NCBI RefSeq assembly: GCF_013410545.1
Contig: NZ_JACCFV010000001.1
Location: 992,001 to 1,056,000, forward strand
Direction of reading: 5' to 3'
DNA length: 64,000 nucleotides
Source of the DNA: Pseudoclavibacter chungangensis
GTDB taxonomy: Bacteria > Actinomycetota > Actinomycetes > Actinomycetales > Microbacteriaceae
This document shows positions 50,799 through 61,500 of the stretch, one piece after another. Numbering within the stretch: the stretch's first letter is position 1; each line of letters begins with the position of its first letter. The notes under the pieces are model-generated. The model searched no databases and had not been told where the DNA came from. It was given only the letters and a program-made list of their open reading frames with translations. Both the position numbers and the translations under genes were made by a program.

Positions 50799-52283
50799 AT
50801 GACGTCAACTCCAGCATCGATCGGCGGCTCGAAGGACACCCGGTGGCCGGCGTTCGCCGTGTGCACGGCGGTCGCGGTCCTGACGATCCTCGACCTCGCG
50901 AAGGTCAACGTCACCCTCGCCCCGATCTCGCACACGCTCGGCACCGGCGCGACCGAGACCCAGCTCATCGTGGCCGGATACGTGCTCGCGTTCGGTATCG
51001 CACTCGTTCCTGCCGGTCGGCTCGGCGACGTGTGGAACCGCAAGGCGCTGTTCGAGATCGGTCTCGCCGTCTTCACCGGCGCGAGCCTCCTGTGCGCGCT
51101 CGCCCCGGTCAAGGAGGTGCTCGTCGGTGCTCGGCTGCTGCAGGGGCTCGCGGCGGGCATCCTCATGCCGCAGGTGCTCGGCCTCGTGCAGCAGCTGTTC
51201 CAGGGAGCTGAGCGCGGGCGCGCGTTCGGCATCTTCGGTGCGTCCATCGGGCTCGGCACGGCGTTCGGGCCGACGGTGGGCGGGTTGCTCATCGGCACGC
51301 TCGGGGAGGAGCTCGGATGGCGCTGGACATTCGGCATGAACGTGCCGCTCGCGCTCATCCTGCTCGTGCTCGCGCTCCGGCTGCTCCCCGCCGCGCAGCC
51401 GCGTTCGGCGGGGACGCAGCTCGATCTCGTCGGCGTCGGGCTCCTCGCGTCGACGGTCCTGCTCGTCATGCTCCCCTTCGTGTTAACCACGGGGCGCTCC
51501 GACGACGTCCCCGCGAGGTGGTTCCTGCTCATCGGGGCGGCGATCACCGGGGCCGCGTTCGTCGCGTGGGAGCGGCGGTATGCCCGCGTCGGCAAGACGC
51601 CCGTCATCGATTTCGCCCTGTTCCGCACATCCTCGTACCGGTACGGCGTCCTCATCACGACGTGCTTCTTCATGGCCATGCCCGCCGTGTTCCTCGTCAT
51701 CACGCTCTTCCTCATGCAGGGACAGGGCCATCCGGCGCTCGTCGCCGGCCTCGTGTCCGTGCCCTACGCCCTCGTCTCGGCCGTGTCGGCCGCCGTCCTC
51801 GGGCGCTACACGCACCGCTTCGCGCCGCAGCTCGTCGTCGCGGGCGTCGGCACGTACCTCGTGGGGATCGCGGGCGTCCTCGTGGTGGCGGGTTTCGCGG
51901 ACCCCGAGCACGCGCCGCTCCTCGTCGCGGCGGTCTTCGCGATCTCGGGCGCGGGCGCGGGCGCCGTGATGGGCGCGAACCAGATGCGGACGCTCGTCGA
52001 CGTCCCGCTCTCGGAGGCGGGGGTCGCCGGCTCGTTCCAGCAGGTCGGGCAGCGCCTCGGGAACGCCGTGGGCGTCGCGGTCACGACCTCGACGTTCTTC
52101 GCCGGGATCGCCGCTGCCGGGGGCGAGGGAGTCGCCGATCTCGAGTCCTACCGACACACGATGACGCTCTGCATGACGATTCTGCTCGGTGTCGTCGGCG
52201 TGACGCTGATCCTGGCGATCGTGGATCTCGTCGGTGCGCGACGCCGTGGCCGGACGTCCCCGGCGGAGCCGCCCGCGCGCTAG
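50799..52283 (+). CDS. MFS drug/metabolite exporter (DHA2-type)
   Basis: A 494-residue membrane protein with about 14 hydrophobic helices. It has the usual MFS landmarks: loop GRLGDVWNRKALFE between helices 2 and 3, and GASIGLGTAFGPTVGGLL as the motif C-like helix. AAAGG precedes the ATG. A rare TTA leucine codon is at 51483-51485. Its stop codon shares the CTAG palindrome with the stop of the convergent thioesterase gene. The substrate is unknown. Confidence 0.9.
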   Translation: MTSTPASIGGSKDTRWPAFAVCTAVAVLTILDLAKVNVTLAPISHTLGTGATETQLIVAGYVLAFGIALVPAGRLGDVWNRKALFEIGLAVFTGASLLCALAPVKEVLVGARLLQGLAAGILMPQVLGLVQQLFQGAERGRAFGIFGASIGLGTAFGPTVGGLLIGTLGEELGWRWTFGMNVPLALILLVLALRLLPAAQPRSAGTQLDLVGVGLLASTVLLVMLPFVLTTGRSDDVPARWFLLIGAAITGAAFVAWERRYARVGKTPVIDFALFRTSSYRYGVLITTCFFMAMPAVFLVITLFLMQGQGHPALVAGLVSVPYALVSAVSAAVLGRYTHRFAPQLVVAGVGTYLVGIAGVLVVAGFADPEHAPLLVAAVFAISGAGAGAVMGANQMRTLVDVPLSEAGVAGSFQQVGQRLGNAVGVAVTTSTFFAGIAAAGGEGVADLESYRHTMTLCMTILLGVVGVTLILAIVDLVGARRRGRTSPAEPPAR

Positions 52284-53065
52284 GCGTGGCCGCCCGGCAG
52301 GACGAGCAGCGCCTGCTCGATGCGGCCGAAGGGGCCACGCTCGTCGTGCATGGTCGACGAGGTGAGGCCCGTGCCGCTCGGACCGAAGGTCTGGAGCGTG
52401 TCGAGACCGAGCCACGCGCCGACCGGGTCGCGGAAGAGGTGCAGCTGCAGGTCCACGTTCGGGAACGTGACCGGACCGTCGGACGGCGTCGAACGCGGGG
52501 CGATGCCGTTCGCGACGTCCGCGAGGGCGAGGATGCGCGCGAGCTGCGAGGTCGGGGTGCCCTCGATGATCGGGAGCGTGCCGCGGAGCCAGACGCGCGC
52601 GGAACCCGGCACGCGCCCGGGGAGCGTACGCGCCTCGATGGATTGCACGTACCCGTCGGGCCACTCGTCGAACGCGAGCGGTTCGGCGTGCGCGGGGCCC
52701 GGCATGGGCGCGACGGGCGTTCCCGCGACCGAGCTCGTGTCGGCGACCGCGAGCCGCCACGCCCGCGCGACGATGCTCGTGCGTCCGCGAGTCCGGAGCG
52801 TCGTCTCGACGAGCTCGATGCGACGCCCCGGGCGGATCACGTGCGTCGCGAGCTCGACGTCGCCCATGTGGATCGTGCCCAGGATGTCGAGGGAGATCCG
52901 CGCGATCCGCTTCGCCGGATCCGTCCGTGCGTGTTCGACGAGCGCCTCGACGACGAGCCCCGTCGCCGCCGCCATGTGCTGCTCGTCCGGCGTCCACGCG
53001 CCGCGCGCGGACGGCGTGGATTCGTAGGTGCCCGGCCCCGTCCGTCGATAGCACGCCTCGTCCAC
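52280..53065 (-). CDS. Acyl-CoA thioesterase-like double-hotdog protein
   Basis: A 261-residue protein with the TesB/double-hotdog layout: CYRRTGPGTYESTPSARGAWTPDEQHMAAATGLV in the first half and VDLQLHLFRDPVGAWLGLDT with a following GLTSSTMHDERGPFGRIEQALLV in the second, which is the typical C-terminal motif of actinobacterial thioesterase-like proteins. I chose GTG 53065 because GAGGAGG is 7 nt upstream. It is divergent from the hydroxyacyl-CoA dehydrogenase-like gene. Confidence 0.82.
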   Translation of the reverse strand: MDEACYRRTGPGTYESTPSARGAWTPDEQHMAAATGLVVEALVEHARTDPAKRIARISLDILGTIHMGDVELATHVIRPGRRIELVETTLRTRGRTSIVARAWRLAVADTSSVAGTPVAPMPGPAHAEPLAFDEWPDGYVQSIEARTLPGRVPGSARVWLRGTLPIIEGTPTSQLARILALADVANGIAPRSTPSDGPVTFPNVDLQLHLFRDPVGAWLGLDTLQTFGPSGTGLTSSTMHDERGPFGRIEQALLVLPGGHA

Positions 53066-53277
53066 GGCACGTCCTCCTCGTCGACCCACGCCGGTGTGTG
53101 TCGACATCCTCGCAGACGCCCCGTCGATGCGCACGGCATCGGGCCGGGCCGTCGCGCTCCTGCACCGGGGCCGTGCGGACGGTCGCGGCCGGGACCCGGG
53201 GCGACGTGCTTCAATGGCCTCGCCGTGGGCACGACGACGGTCCGCGACAGGCGCCGACGGCGCGGGACGGAGCGATG

Positions 53278-54042
53278 ATGCGAATCGACGGGCGTTCGGC
53301 GATCGTGACGGGAGGCGCGTCCGGTCTCGGCCTCGCGACCGTCCGGCGACTCATGACGGACGGCGCATCGGTGGTGATCGTCGACCTGCCGGGGTCGCGC
53401 GGCGCCGAGGTCGCGACGGAACTCGGCGAGCGCGTCCGGTTCGCGCCCGGGGACGTCCGGAGCGAGACCGACGTCGCGCAGGCACTCGATGTCGCCGAAT
53501 CGCTCGCCCCCCTCGCCGTCGCCGTCAACTGCGCGGGGGTCGCCGACGCCGCGCGCGTCGTGGGACGTGGTGGGCCGTTCCCGCTCGACACGTTCCGGCG
53601 CGTCGTCGACATCAACCTCGTCGGGACGTTCAACGTGCTCCGGCTCGCCGCCGCCCGCATGGCCGCGCACGACGACGCGGACGCGACCGAGCGGGGCGTC
53701 ATCGTCGACACGGCGTCGGTCGCGGCGTTCGACGGTCAGATCGGCCAGGCCGCCTACGCGGCGTCGAAGGGAGGGGTCGCGGCCATGACCCTCCCGATCG
53801 CGCGGGACCTCGCGTCCGCGCGCATCCGCGTCGTGACGATCGCGCCGGGGCTCTTCCGGACGCCCATGTTCGAGGGGCTCGACCCGAAGGCCGTCGCCTC
53901 GCTCGAGTCGCAGACGCCCCACCCCGCGCGGCTCGGCCACCCCGAGGAGTACGCCGACCTCGTCGCGCACATCGTCGCGAACCCCATGCTCAACGGCGAG
54001 GTGATCCGGCTCGACGGCGCGATCAGGATGGCGCCGCGCTGA
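53278..54042 (+). CDS. SDR similar to 3-hydroxyacyl-CoA dehydrogenase type II (HSD10)
   Basis: A 254-residue short-chain dehydrogenase. The nucleotide motif is TGGASGLGLATVRRL, then NCAGVADAARV, and the catalytic Ser (DTASVAAF) and YxxxK (YAASKGG). The C-terminal APGLFRTPMFEGL segment is characteristic of type II 3-hydroxyacyl-CoA dehydrogenases. I chose ATG 53278 because of GGAG 5 nt upstream; ATG 53275 is adjacent. It probably uses NAD(H) in beta-oxidation-type chemistry. Confidence 0.85.
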   Translation: MRIDGRSAIVTGGASGLGLATVRRLMTDGASVVIVDLPGSRGAEVATELGERVRFAPGDVRSETDVAQALDVAESLAPLAVAVNCAGVADAARVVGRGGPFPLDTFRRVVDINLVGTFNVLRLAAARMAAHDDADATERGVIVDTASVAAFDGQIGQAAYAASKGGVAAMTLPIARDLASARIRVVTIAPGLFRTPMFEGLDPKAVASLESQTPHPARLGHPEEYADLVAHIVANPMLNGEVIRLDGAIRMAPR

Positions 54043-54064
54043 GCGGGATCGGCACGACGGGGCA

Positions 54065-54901
54065 TCAGGCGCGCAGTGGCGGCCCCGGACGCTTCGCGAC
54101 GATCGCGAGCACCTCGTCGTGCAGTTCACCGTTCGTCGCGAGCGCCGAACCGTGCCACGGTCCCTCCTCGCCCGCGAGGCTCGTGAACCGGCCACCGGCC
54201 TCGCGGACGACGGGCTCGAGCGCCGCCATGTCGTACGGCTTGAGGTCGTACTCGCCGGCGATGTCGATCGCCCCCTCCGCGACGAGCACGTACGACCAGA
54301 ACTCGCCGACGGCGCGCGAGCGCGCGACGCGGCGGCTGAGGTCGATGAGGGGGTCGAGCCTGCCCGCCTCGTCCCAGCCCTTGAGACTGTTGTAACTGAT
54401 CGTCGCGTCCTCGAGGCGCTGCACCCCCGAGACCTGGATGCGACGGTCCGTCGCGGTGTTCGAGTCGCTCAGATCGTCGTCGATGTACGCGCCGTGGCCC
54501 GTTGCGCCCCACCAGCGGCGGTTGAGGGCCGGTGCGCTCACGACGCCGACCTCGGGCACCCCGTCGATCACGAGCCCGATGAGCGTCGCCCAGATGGGCA
54601 CGCCGCGCATGTAGTTCGCGGTGCCGTCGATCGGGTCGATGATCCACTGCCGACGGCTCGTACCCTGCGTGCCGTACTCCTCGCCGTAGATCGAATCGCT
54701 CGGCCGGGCGTCCGCGAGCCGCTCGCGGATCGCGCGCTCGACCGCCCGGTCGGCGTCGGTGACGTGCGTGCGGTCTTCCTTGAGGGAGACGTCGAAGTCG
54801 TGCGAACGGAACCGGGGCATCGAGATCGCATCGGCGATGTCGGCGAGCTCACGCGCGAGCCGCAGATCGGACGAGATGGGGTGCAGGATTTCGGTGGCCA
54901 C
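54065..54901 (-). CDS. hisN: Inositol-monophosphatase-family phosphatase (histidinol-phosphatase type)
   Basis: A 278-residue magnesium-dependent phosphatase. The two metal sites are GEEYG and DPIDGTANYMRG, followed by the C-terminal EYDLKPYDMAALEPVVREAGG, which fits the actinobacterial HisN histidinol-phosphatase more than generic IMPases. The start is GTG at 54901, 6 nt after a TAGGCT box. The rsgA and aroA genes lie upstream on the same strand, a common actinobacterial order. Confidence 0.85.
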   Translation of the reverse strand: MATEILHPISSDLRLARELADIADAISMPRFRSHDFDVSLKEDRTHVTDADRAVERAIRERLADARPSDSIYGEEYGTQGTSRRQWIIDPIDGTANYMRGVPIWATLIGLVIDGVPEVGVVSAPALNRRWWGATGHGAYIDDDLSDSNTATDRRIQVSGVQRLEDATISYNSLKGWDEAGRLDPLIDLSRRVARSRAVGEFWSYVLVAEGAIDIAGEYDLKPYDMAALEPVVREAGGRFTSLAGEEGPWHGSALATNGELHDEVLAIVAKRPGPPLRA

Positions 54902-54907
54902 GCCACG

Positions 54908-54913
54908 AGCCTA
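54908..54913 (-). promoter_or_regulatory. -10 element (TAGGCT) for hisN
   Basis: On the minus strand TAGGCT lies 6 nt before the GTG start at 54901. Confidence 0.45.
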
Positions 54914-54927
54914 GACCGCGTCGCTGA

Positions 54928-56004
54928 TCAGGGGTTCGCGGCGCGCTCGCCGGGCTCGTCGGCCGCGTCCATCGAGTCGAAGAGCCGGCGGAGCGATTCG
55001 AGCCGCGCGAGCGAGGGCCCGGTGAGGCGCCCGTCCGCCGCGGCCGCATCGAGTTCGCAATCGGGCGCACCGCGGCGGTGGGTGCAGCCGCGCGGACACT
55101 CCTCGGCGATCGCGTCGAGGTCGGGGAATCCGCGCAGGACGTGGTCGGCGTCGACGTGCCCGAGGCCGAACGACCGCACACCGGGGGTGTCGATGATCCA
55201 GCCCGTCCGTCCGTCGTCGTCGACGACGCGCAGCATGAGGCTCGACGAGGACGTGTGCCGACCGCGACCCGTCACCTCGTTGACGTGACCCGTCTGTCGC
55301 TCGGCGCTCGGGACGAGCGCGTTGACGAGCGTCGACTTCCCGACGCCGGAGTGCCCGACCATGACGGTCACGTGTCCGGCCAGCGCGCGCCGCAGTGCGG
55401 TCAGCGGCGGTGCATCGCTGCGGGACTCGAAGACGCGGACGCCGAGCGGTTCGACGAGCGCGCGCATCGCGTCCGCCGGCTCGAGGTCGGTCTTCGTCAG
55501 CACGATCATCGGCTCGATACCCGCGTCGTACGCGGCGACGAGGTACCGGTCGATGAGCCGCGGTCGTGGCTCGGGACGCGTCGTCGCGGCGACGACGAGC
55601 ATGCGGTCGGCGTTGGCGACGATGCTCCGCTCCACCTGATCGCTGTCGTCGGCACTCCGCCGGAGCAGCGTCGAGCGATCCGCGACCCGGACGATCCGCG
55701 CGAGCGTCCCCGCGTCGCCGGACGTGTCGCCGACGAGCTCGACGCGGTCGCCCGTGATGATCGAACCTCGGGGCAGTTCACGGGCACGCGTCGCCGTGGC
55801 GATGCGCTCGTCGTCGCTGTCCTCGCCGACGAGGACCGTCGAACGCCCCCGGTCGATCGTCAGGACGAGTCCCGGCACGGCATCGGCGTGGTCGGGCCGG
55901 TGCTTGCTGCGGGGCCGGTTGGCGCGCGGGTTCGGGCGGACGCGGACATCCTCCTCGTCCCAGTCGCCGTAGTCGTCGTAGGCGTCGACACGTCGAGAAG
56001 TCAC
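54928..56004 (-). CDS. rsgA: Ribosome small-subunit GTPase RsgA
   Basis: A 358-residue circularly permuted GTPase that helps 30S assembly. The G4 motif VLTKTD comes before the G1 motif GHSGVGKST, and then G3 DTPGVRSFGL. The C-terminal zinc knuckle is CPRGCTH with CEL (Cys/His ligands). The N-terminal part is an OB-fold with an extra basic, disordered 40 residues. The start is GTG at 56004, 10 nt after the aroA stop. Confidence 0.93.
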   Translation of the reverse strand: MTSRRVDAYDDYGDWDEEDVRVRPNPRANRPRSKHRPDHADAVPGLVLTIDRGRSTVLVGEDSDDERIATATRARELPRGSIITGDRVELVGDTSGDAGTLARIVRVADRSTLLRRSADDSDQVERSIVANADRMLVVAATTRPEPRPRLIDRYLVAAYDAGIEPMIVLTKTDLEPADAMRALVEPLGVRVFESRSDAPPLTALRRALAGHVTVMVGHSGVGKSTLVNALVPSAERQTGHVNEVTGRGRHTSSSSLMLRVVDDDGRTGWIIDTPGVRSFGLGHVDADHVLRGFPDLDAIAEECPRGCTHRRGAPDCELDAAAADGRLTGPSLARLESLRRLFDSMDAADEPGERAANP

Positions 56005-56014
56005 GCGAGGACCG

Positions 56015-57451
56015 TCACACGCCGAAGTCCGCGAGGCTGATCGTCCCGGGCTCGTCGGGCTCCTCGCCGCCGGGACGGAGCAGTTCCGCCCAGAGCTCGG
56101 GGAACTGGGGGAGCGTCTTGCCCGTCGAGCCGATGTCGTCGATCGTCACGCCGTCGACCGCGAGCCCGACGATCGCACCCGACGTGGCCATGCGGTGGTC
56201 CTCGTAGGCGGACCACTCGGCGCCGTGCAGCTCGCCGGGGACGATCTCGAGGCCGTCGTCGAACTCGGTGACCTCCGCCCCGACCTTCGTGAGTTCGGTC
56301 GCGAGTGCCGCCAGCCGGTCGGTCTCGTGGCCGCGCAGGTGCCCGATGCCCGTCAGCCGGCTCGGTGTCGAGCACAGGGCGCACAGCGCGGCGAGGTTCG
56401 GGGCGAGCTCGCCCGCCTCGCCGAGGTCGAGGTCGATACCGCGCACCTCGTGGCCCTCGACGATGCCGCGCTCGACCGAGCAGACGAGCGCACCGTCGTC
56501 GGTCCGTTCGAACGTCGCCCCGAAGCGTTCGAGGATCGGCACGAGCTGCGCACCGACCTGCGTCGTGCGCTCCGGCCAGTCCTCGATGGACACACTGCCG
56601 CCGGCGACGATCGCGGCGACGAGGAACGGCTCGGCGTTCGACAGATCGGGCTCGATCGTGATCTCGGCGCCCGCGATCGGCGACGCGGGCACGTGCCACG
56701 TCCGCTCGTCGACGCGCTCCGCCGCCACGCCGCGCCCCTGCAGGGCCTCGAGGGTCATGTCGATGTGCGGGACGCTCGGCAGGTGCTCGCCCGTGTGCCG
56801 CACCGTGAGCCCCCTGCGGAACCGCGGTGCGGAGAGCAGGAGACCCGAGACGAACTGGCTCGACGCCGACGCGTCGATGCGCACCTTGCCGCCCTGCACA
56901 CGACCGGTCCCGTAGAGGGAGAACGGGAGCCGGCCGCGATGGTCGTCACGGACGTCGACGCCGAGCGCGGTGAGCGCCTCGACGGTCGTGCCCATCGGTC
57001 GCCGCCGGGCGGACTCGTCGCCGTCGAACGCGACGGGACCGAGCGCGAGCGCGGCGAGGGGCGGCACGAAGCGCATGACCGTCCCCGCGAGCCCGCAGTC
57101 GATCGAGACGCCGCCCGTGAGCGTCCCCGGGACGATCTCGAGATCGTCACCGAATCGGCCACCCTCGTCGAGGTGGTCGGACGTCGTCCCCAATTGCGTG
57201 AGCGCGGTCACCATGAGGTCGGTGTCGCGGGCGTGGAGCGGGCGCCGCAGGATCGACGCCTCGCGCGCGAGTGCCGAGAGCACGAGCTCCCTGTTCGTCC
57301 GGCTCTTCGAACCGGGAATGCGCAGGCGCGCCTCGACGGGCCCGTCGGCGCGAGGCGCGGGCCAGGGCCCGTCGTCGAGGACGAGCGGTTCGGAGGCCGC
57401 GTCCTCGCGATACACGTCGAAGCGCGGGCCGGAATAATCGAAGATCTCCAT
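56015..57451 (-). CDS. aroA: 3-phosphoshikimate 1-carboxyvinyltransferase (EPSP synthase)
   Basis: A 478-residue enzyme of the shikimate pathway. The phosphate-binding signature is [18 protein letters not shown], followed by [18 protein letters not shown] and [15 protein letters not shown]. There is an N-terminal extension of about 40 residues ([17 protein letters not shown]). A TAGTCT box is 9 nt before the ATG. It is divergent from sigH. Confidence 0.95.
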   Translation of the reverse strand: MEIFDYSGPRFDVYREDAASEPLVLDDGPWPAPRADGPVEARLRIPGSKSRTNRELVLSALAREASILRRPLHARDTDLMVTALTQLGTTSDHLDEGGRFGDDLEIVPGTLTGGVSIDCGLAGTVMRFVPPLAALALGPVAFDGDESARRRPMGTTVEALTALGVDVRDDHRGRLPFSLYGTGRVQGGKVRIDASASSQFVSGLLLSAPRFRRGLTVRHTGEHLPSVPHIDMTLEALQGRGVAAERVDERTWHVPASPIAGAEITIEPDLSNAEPFLVAAIVAGGSVSIEDWPERTTQVGAQLVPILERFGATFERTDDGALVCSVERGIVEGHEVRGIDLDLGEAGELAPNLAALCALCSTPSRLTGIGHLRGHETDRLAALATELTKVGAEVTEFDDGLEIVPGELHGAEWSAYEDHRMATSGAIVGLAVDGVTIDDIGSTGKTLPQFPELWAELLRPGGEEPDEPGTISLADFGV

Positions 57452-57460
57452 CGGTTCCCA

Positions 57461-57466
57461 AGACTA
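57461..57466 (-). promoter_or_regulatory. -10 element (TAGTCT) for aroA
   Basis: On the minus strand TAGTCT is 9 nt before the aroA ATG. Confidence 0.45.
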
Positions 57467-57553
57467 GCGGGAGACGGCTCGGCCGAGCCGGATGGGAGCG
57501 ACGGATGCAGCGCACGAACGTGCTCGAACGGCGGCCGCTCGGTGTCGACGAAC

Positions 57554-57559
57554 TACACT
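57554..57559 (+). promoter_or_regulatory. -10 element (TACACT) for sigH
   Basis: TACACT lies 8 nt before ATG 57568. A SigH/SigR-type autoregulatory promoter (GGAAT...GTT) was looked for upstream but is not convincing. Confidence 0.4.
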
Positions 57560-57567
57560 CGGTCGCG

Positions 57568-58251
57568 ATGACCGACGAGAGCGACTTCGCGGACGAGTCG
57601 ACCGCGAGCGACGCCGAACCGAGCGACGCCGAACTGACCGCCCTGTTCGAGGAACAGGCGCTACCCTTCCTCGACCCGCTCTACGCGGCCGCGATGCGGA
57701 TGACCCGCAATCCCGCCGACGCGCAGGACCTCGTGCAGGAGACGTTCGTGAAGGCCTACGCGGCGTTCCGGAGCTTCACGCAGGGGACCAACCTGAAGGC
57801 GTGGCTGTACCGCATCCTCACGAACCTCTACATCAACCAGTACCGGAAGAAGAAGCGCGAGCCGTTCACGAACCCGCTCGAGGAGCTCGAGGACTGGCAG
57901 CTGGGCAGTGCGGAGTCGACGACGTCGCACTCGCGGTCCAACCGCTCGGCCGAGGCCGAGGCGCTCGAGCGCATGCCCGACTCGACCGTGAAGGAGGCGC
58001 TCCAGTCCCTGCCGGACGACTTCCGGATGGCGGTGCTCCTCGCCGATGTCGAGGGCTTCGCGTACAAGGAGATCGCCGAGATCATGCACACGCCCGTCGG
58101 CACGGTCATGAGTCGGCTCCACCGGGGCAGACGCCTGTTGCGCGAGAAGCTCGGCGACTACGCGCGGGAGCAGGGCATCCTGCCGCCCGAGGCGGTCGGC
58201 AGCGAGACGACGACGAAAACGACGAAACGGGAACGGGGGAGGACGTCATGA
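57568..58251 (+). CDS. sigH: ECF sigma factor SigH/SigR type (redox stress)
   Basis: A 227-residue group 4 sigma factor. Region 2 is [30 protein letters not shown] and region 4 is [28 protein letters not shown]. The following gene encodes the matching zinc anti-sigma factor, and the arrangement resembles SigR-RsrA (Streptomyces) and SigH-RshA (Mycobacterium). The start ATG at 57568 follows a TACACT box; an ATG at 57505 would give a longer form. It controls thiol-redox and heat-stress genes (family knowledge). Confidence 0.92.
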   Translation: MTDESDFADESTASDAEPSDAELTALFEEQALPFLDPLYAAAMRMTRNPADAQDLVQETFVKAYAAFRSFTQGTNLKAWLYRILTNLYINQYRKKKREPFTNPLEELEDWQLGSAESTTSHSRSNRSAEAEALERMPDSTVKEALQSLPDDFRMAVLLADVEGFAYKEIAEIMHTPVGTVMSRLHRGRRLLREKLGDYAREQGILPPEAVGSETTTKTTKRERGRTS

Positions 58252-58493
58252 GCGGTTGCGGATGCGACGACGCCTTGCGCCTGCTGGAGGAGTACCTGCA
58301 CAACGAACTCTGCTCGGCGGATGCGGCCGATATCCGCGAGCACGTCCGGACGTGCGCGACGTGCCGCGAGGAGTTGCTCGTGAACACGAACCTCATGAGT
58401 GCGCTCCGCCGCTCGTGTCGTGAGCGTGCGCCCGAGCAGGTCCGCACGCAGGTCATCGTCGCCCTCCGGGCGAGCTACCGCGCCCACGGCTGA
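58248..58493 (+). CDS. rsrA: Zinc-binding redox anti-sigma factor RsrA type
   Basis: An 81-residue zinc-associated anti-sigma (ZAS) factor. The ligands are His32, Cys36 and Cys39 in [11 protein letters not shown], plus N-terminal cysteines (Cys4, Cys6) and Cys22. In the family, oxidation of the cysteines releases zinc and frees the sigma factor. GGGGGAGGA precedes the ATG, and the gene overlaps the sigH stop (ATGA). Confidence 0.92.
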   Translation: MSGCGCDDALRLLEEYLHNELCSADAADIREHVRTCATCREELLVNTNLMSALRRSCRERAPEQVRTQVIVALRASYRAHG

Positions 58494-58540
58494 CGCTCGA
58501 CGGGCCCGGTGGCGTCGACGCGCGACCGGCTCCGACGACG

Positions 58541-58569
58541 AGGGGGACCCACCGTCGGTGGGTTCCCCT
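58541..58569 (+). terminator. Hairpin terminator after rsrA
   Basis: The 13-bp stem (58541-58553/58557-58569) has a 3-nt GTC loop and one G-U pair, so it is best formed in the sigH-rsrA transcript. It lies between rsrA and the end of the convergent kgd gene. Confidence 0.6.
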
Positions 58570-58595
58570 TCCGCGTGTCCGCGGTGCGATGTCGC

Positions 58596-61500
58596 CTACG
58601 AGCCGAGGACGCGACCGATCAGATCGGCCTGCTGGCGGGTGTGCGCCTTCATGTTGCCGACCGACGGCGCCGAGGCCTCCGGACGCGATGCGACCGAGAT
58701 CGTCCGGTTCTCGAGGTACGGTGCGAGGTGCGAGCGGATGAACGGCCAGGCGCCCTGGTTCTCCGGCTCGTCCTGCGCCCACACGATCTCGGCGTTCGGG
58801 TACTCCCGCAACACCGCGTTGATCTCCTCGACCGGGACGGGGTAGTACCGCTCGACGCGCACGAGGGCGATCGACGTGTCCTGCCGCTTCTCCAGCTCGG
58901 CCGCGAGCTCGTAGGACAGCTTGCCGCTCAGCAGCACGACGCGCTTGACCGCGGCGCGGTCGAGCGATCGGGCATCGTCGATGACCGGCTCGAACGTGCC
59001 GTTCGTGAACTCGTCGAGCGGCGAGACCGCGCTCCGGAGTCGCAGCATCGACTTGGGCGTGAACACGATGAGCGGCTTGCGCGGCCGCGCGTAGGCCTGC
59101 TCGCGGAGCAGGTGGAAGTAGCTCGCCGGCGTGGACGGCTGCGAGACGGTCATGTTGTTCTCCGCCGCGAGCGACAGGAACCGCTCGATACGCGCGGACG
59201 AGTGGTCCGGGCCCTGGCCCTCGTAGCCGTGGGGGAGCAGCAGCACGACGCTCGAACGCTGGTTCCACTTCTGCTCCGAGGAGGAGATGAACTCGTCGAT
59301 GATGGTCTGCGCGCCGTTCGCGAAGTCGCCGAACTGCGCCTCCCACAGGACGAGCGAGTCGGGCCGCTCGACCGAGTAGCCGTACTCGAAGCCGAGCACC
59401 GCGTACTCGCTCAGGAACGAGTCGTAGATGGACAGGCGCGCCTGGTCGTCGCTCAGGTTCGACAGCGGGATCCAGAGCTGGCCGTTGGCGCGGTCGTGGA
59501 AGACCGCGTTGCGCTGCGTGAACGTGCCACGGCGCGAGTCCTGCCCCGTGAAGCGGACGGGCGTGCCCTCCATGAGGAGCGAGCCGAGGGCGAGCAGTTC
59601 GGCGTACGCCCAGTCGACGTTGCCGCTGCGGCTCATCTCGGCGCGCTTCTGCAGCACGGCCTTGAGCTTCGAGTGCACCGTGAAGCCCTCGGGCGGGTTC
59701 GCGTGCGCCTCGCCGATCGTCGAGAGCACGCTCTGCGGGACGGCCGACGGCCGCGGCGCGATCTGCTCGTCCGACTCGCGCGACCCGACGCCACCGAGCT
59801 CGGCCGCCGTGATCGGCGTCGACTCGGTCTGCGCCTGGTGCGTCTCCGCGAAGGCACGTTCGAGGCGGTCGTGGAAGTCGCGCTGCGCCTGGTCGAACTC
59901 CTCCTGCGTGATGTCGCCGCGACCGACGAGCGCCTCGGAGTAGAGCTTGCGCACCGAGCGCTTCGCCTCGATCAGGTTGTACATGATCGGCTGCGTCATC
60001 GACGGGTCGTCGCCCTCGTTGTGGCCGCGTCGGCGGTACGAGATGAGGTCGATGACGATGTCGCTGTGGAAGCGCTGGCGGTAGGCGAACGCGAGCTCCG
60101 CGACGTGGGCCACGGCCTCGGGGTCGTCGCCGTTCACGTGCAGGATCGGCGCCTGGATCGCCTTCGCGACGTCGGTCGAGTACATCGACGAGCGACCGTC
60201 GCGCGGCGTCGTCGTGAAGCCGACCTGGTTGTTGATGTTGACGTGGATCGTGCCGCCCGTCTTGTAGGCGCGCAGCTCCGACATCTGCATGACCTCGTAC
60301 ACGATGCCCTGGCCCGACATCGCCGCATCGCCGTGGATGAGGATCGGCAGGACCGCGTCGCGGCCGTCGTCGGTGCGGTCGAGCTTGCCGCGCACGATGC
60401 CCTCGAGCACGCCGTTCACGGCCTCGAGGTGCGAGGGGTTCGCCGCGAGGTAGACGGGGATCGTCGCGCCCGACGCGGCCGTGAACTCACCCTCGATACC
60501 GAGGTGGTACTTCACGTCGCCCGAGCCGCGCTTCGCGGATGCCGCGCCGACGCCCTCGAACTCGCGGAAGATCTGGCCGTAGGTCTTGCCCGCGATGTTC
60601 GTGAGCACGTTGAGGCGACCGCGGTGGGCCATGCCGATCGCGACCTCGTCGAGCTCCTCCTCGGCCGCGCCCTGGATGATCGTGTCGAGCAGCGAGATGA
60701 CCGACTCCGAGCCCTCGAGCGAGAAGCGCTTCTGGCCGACGTACTTCGTCTGCAGGAACGTCTCGAACGCCTCGGCCTCGTTGAGCTTGTTGAGGATGCG
60801 CATCTGCTCCTCGTGCGTCGGCTTCTGGTACGGGTGCTCGAGCTGGTCCTGGAACCACTCGCGCTGCTCGGGATCCGGCAGGTGCATGTACTCGATACCG
60901 ATCGTGCGGCAGTACGAGTCGCGCAGGATGCCGAGGATGTCGCGCAGCTTCATCATGCGCTTGTTGCCGCCGAAGCCGGCCGCGACGAACTCGCGCTCGA
61001 GGTCCCAGAACGTGAGGCCGTGGCTCTCGATCTCGAGGTCGGGGTGCGTGCGCTGCACGTATTCGAGCGGGTCGATGTCGGCCATCATGTGGCCGCGGAC
61101 GCGGTACATGTTGATGAGCTGGTGGACGCGCGCCGTCTTGTTGAGGTGCGCGGCGAGGTCGACGTGGATGTCCTGCGACCACACGACGGGCTTGTAGGGG
61201 ATCCGCAGTGCCGCGAAGATCTCCTCGTAGAAGTCGTGCCCGCCCGTGAGGTGCTCGGCGACGAGCTTCAGGAACTCGCCCGAACCGGCGCCCTGGATGA
61301 CGCGGTGGTCGTACGTCGACGAGAGCGTGAGGCGCTTCGAGACGGCCATTTCGTTGACCGACTCCTGCGACATGCCCTGGAACGGCGCGGGGTAGTCGAG
61401 GGCGCCGGCGCCGATGATCGCGCCCTGGCCCTTGACGAGGCGCGGCACCGACATGAGCGTGCCGATGCCGCCTGGGTTCGTGAGCGAGATCGTCGCGCCC

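Noticed and set aside
57480..57567. SigH/SigR-type autoregulatory promoter upstream of sigH
   Set aside because: No convincing GGAAT-like -35 with a spaced GTT was found, so only the TACACT element was kept.
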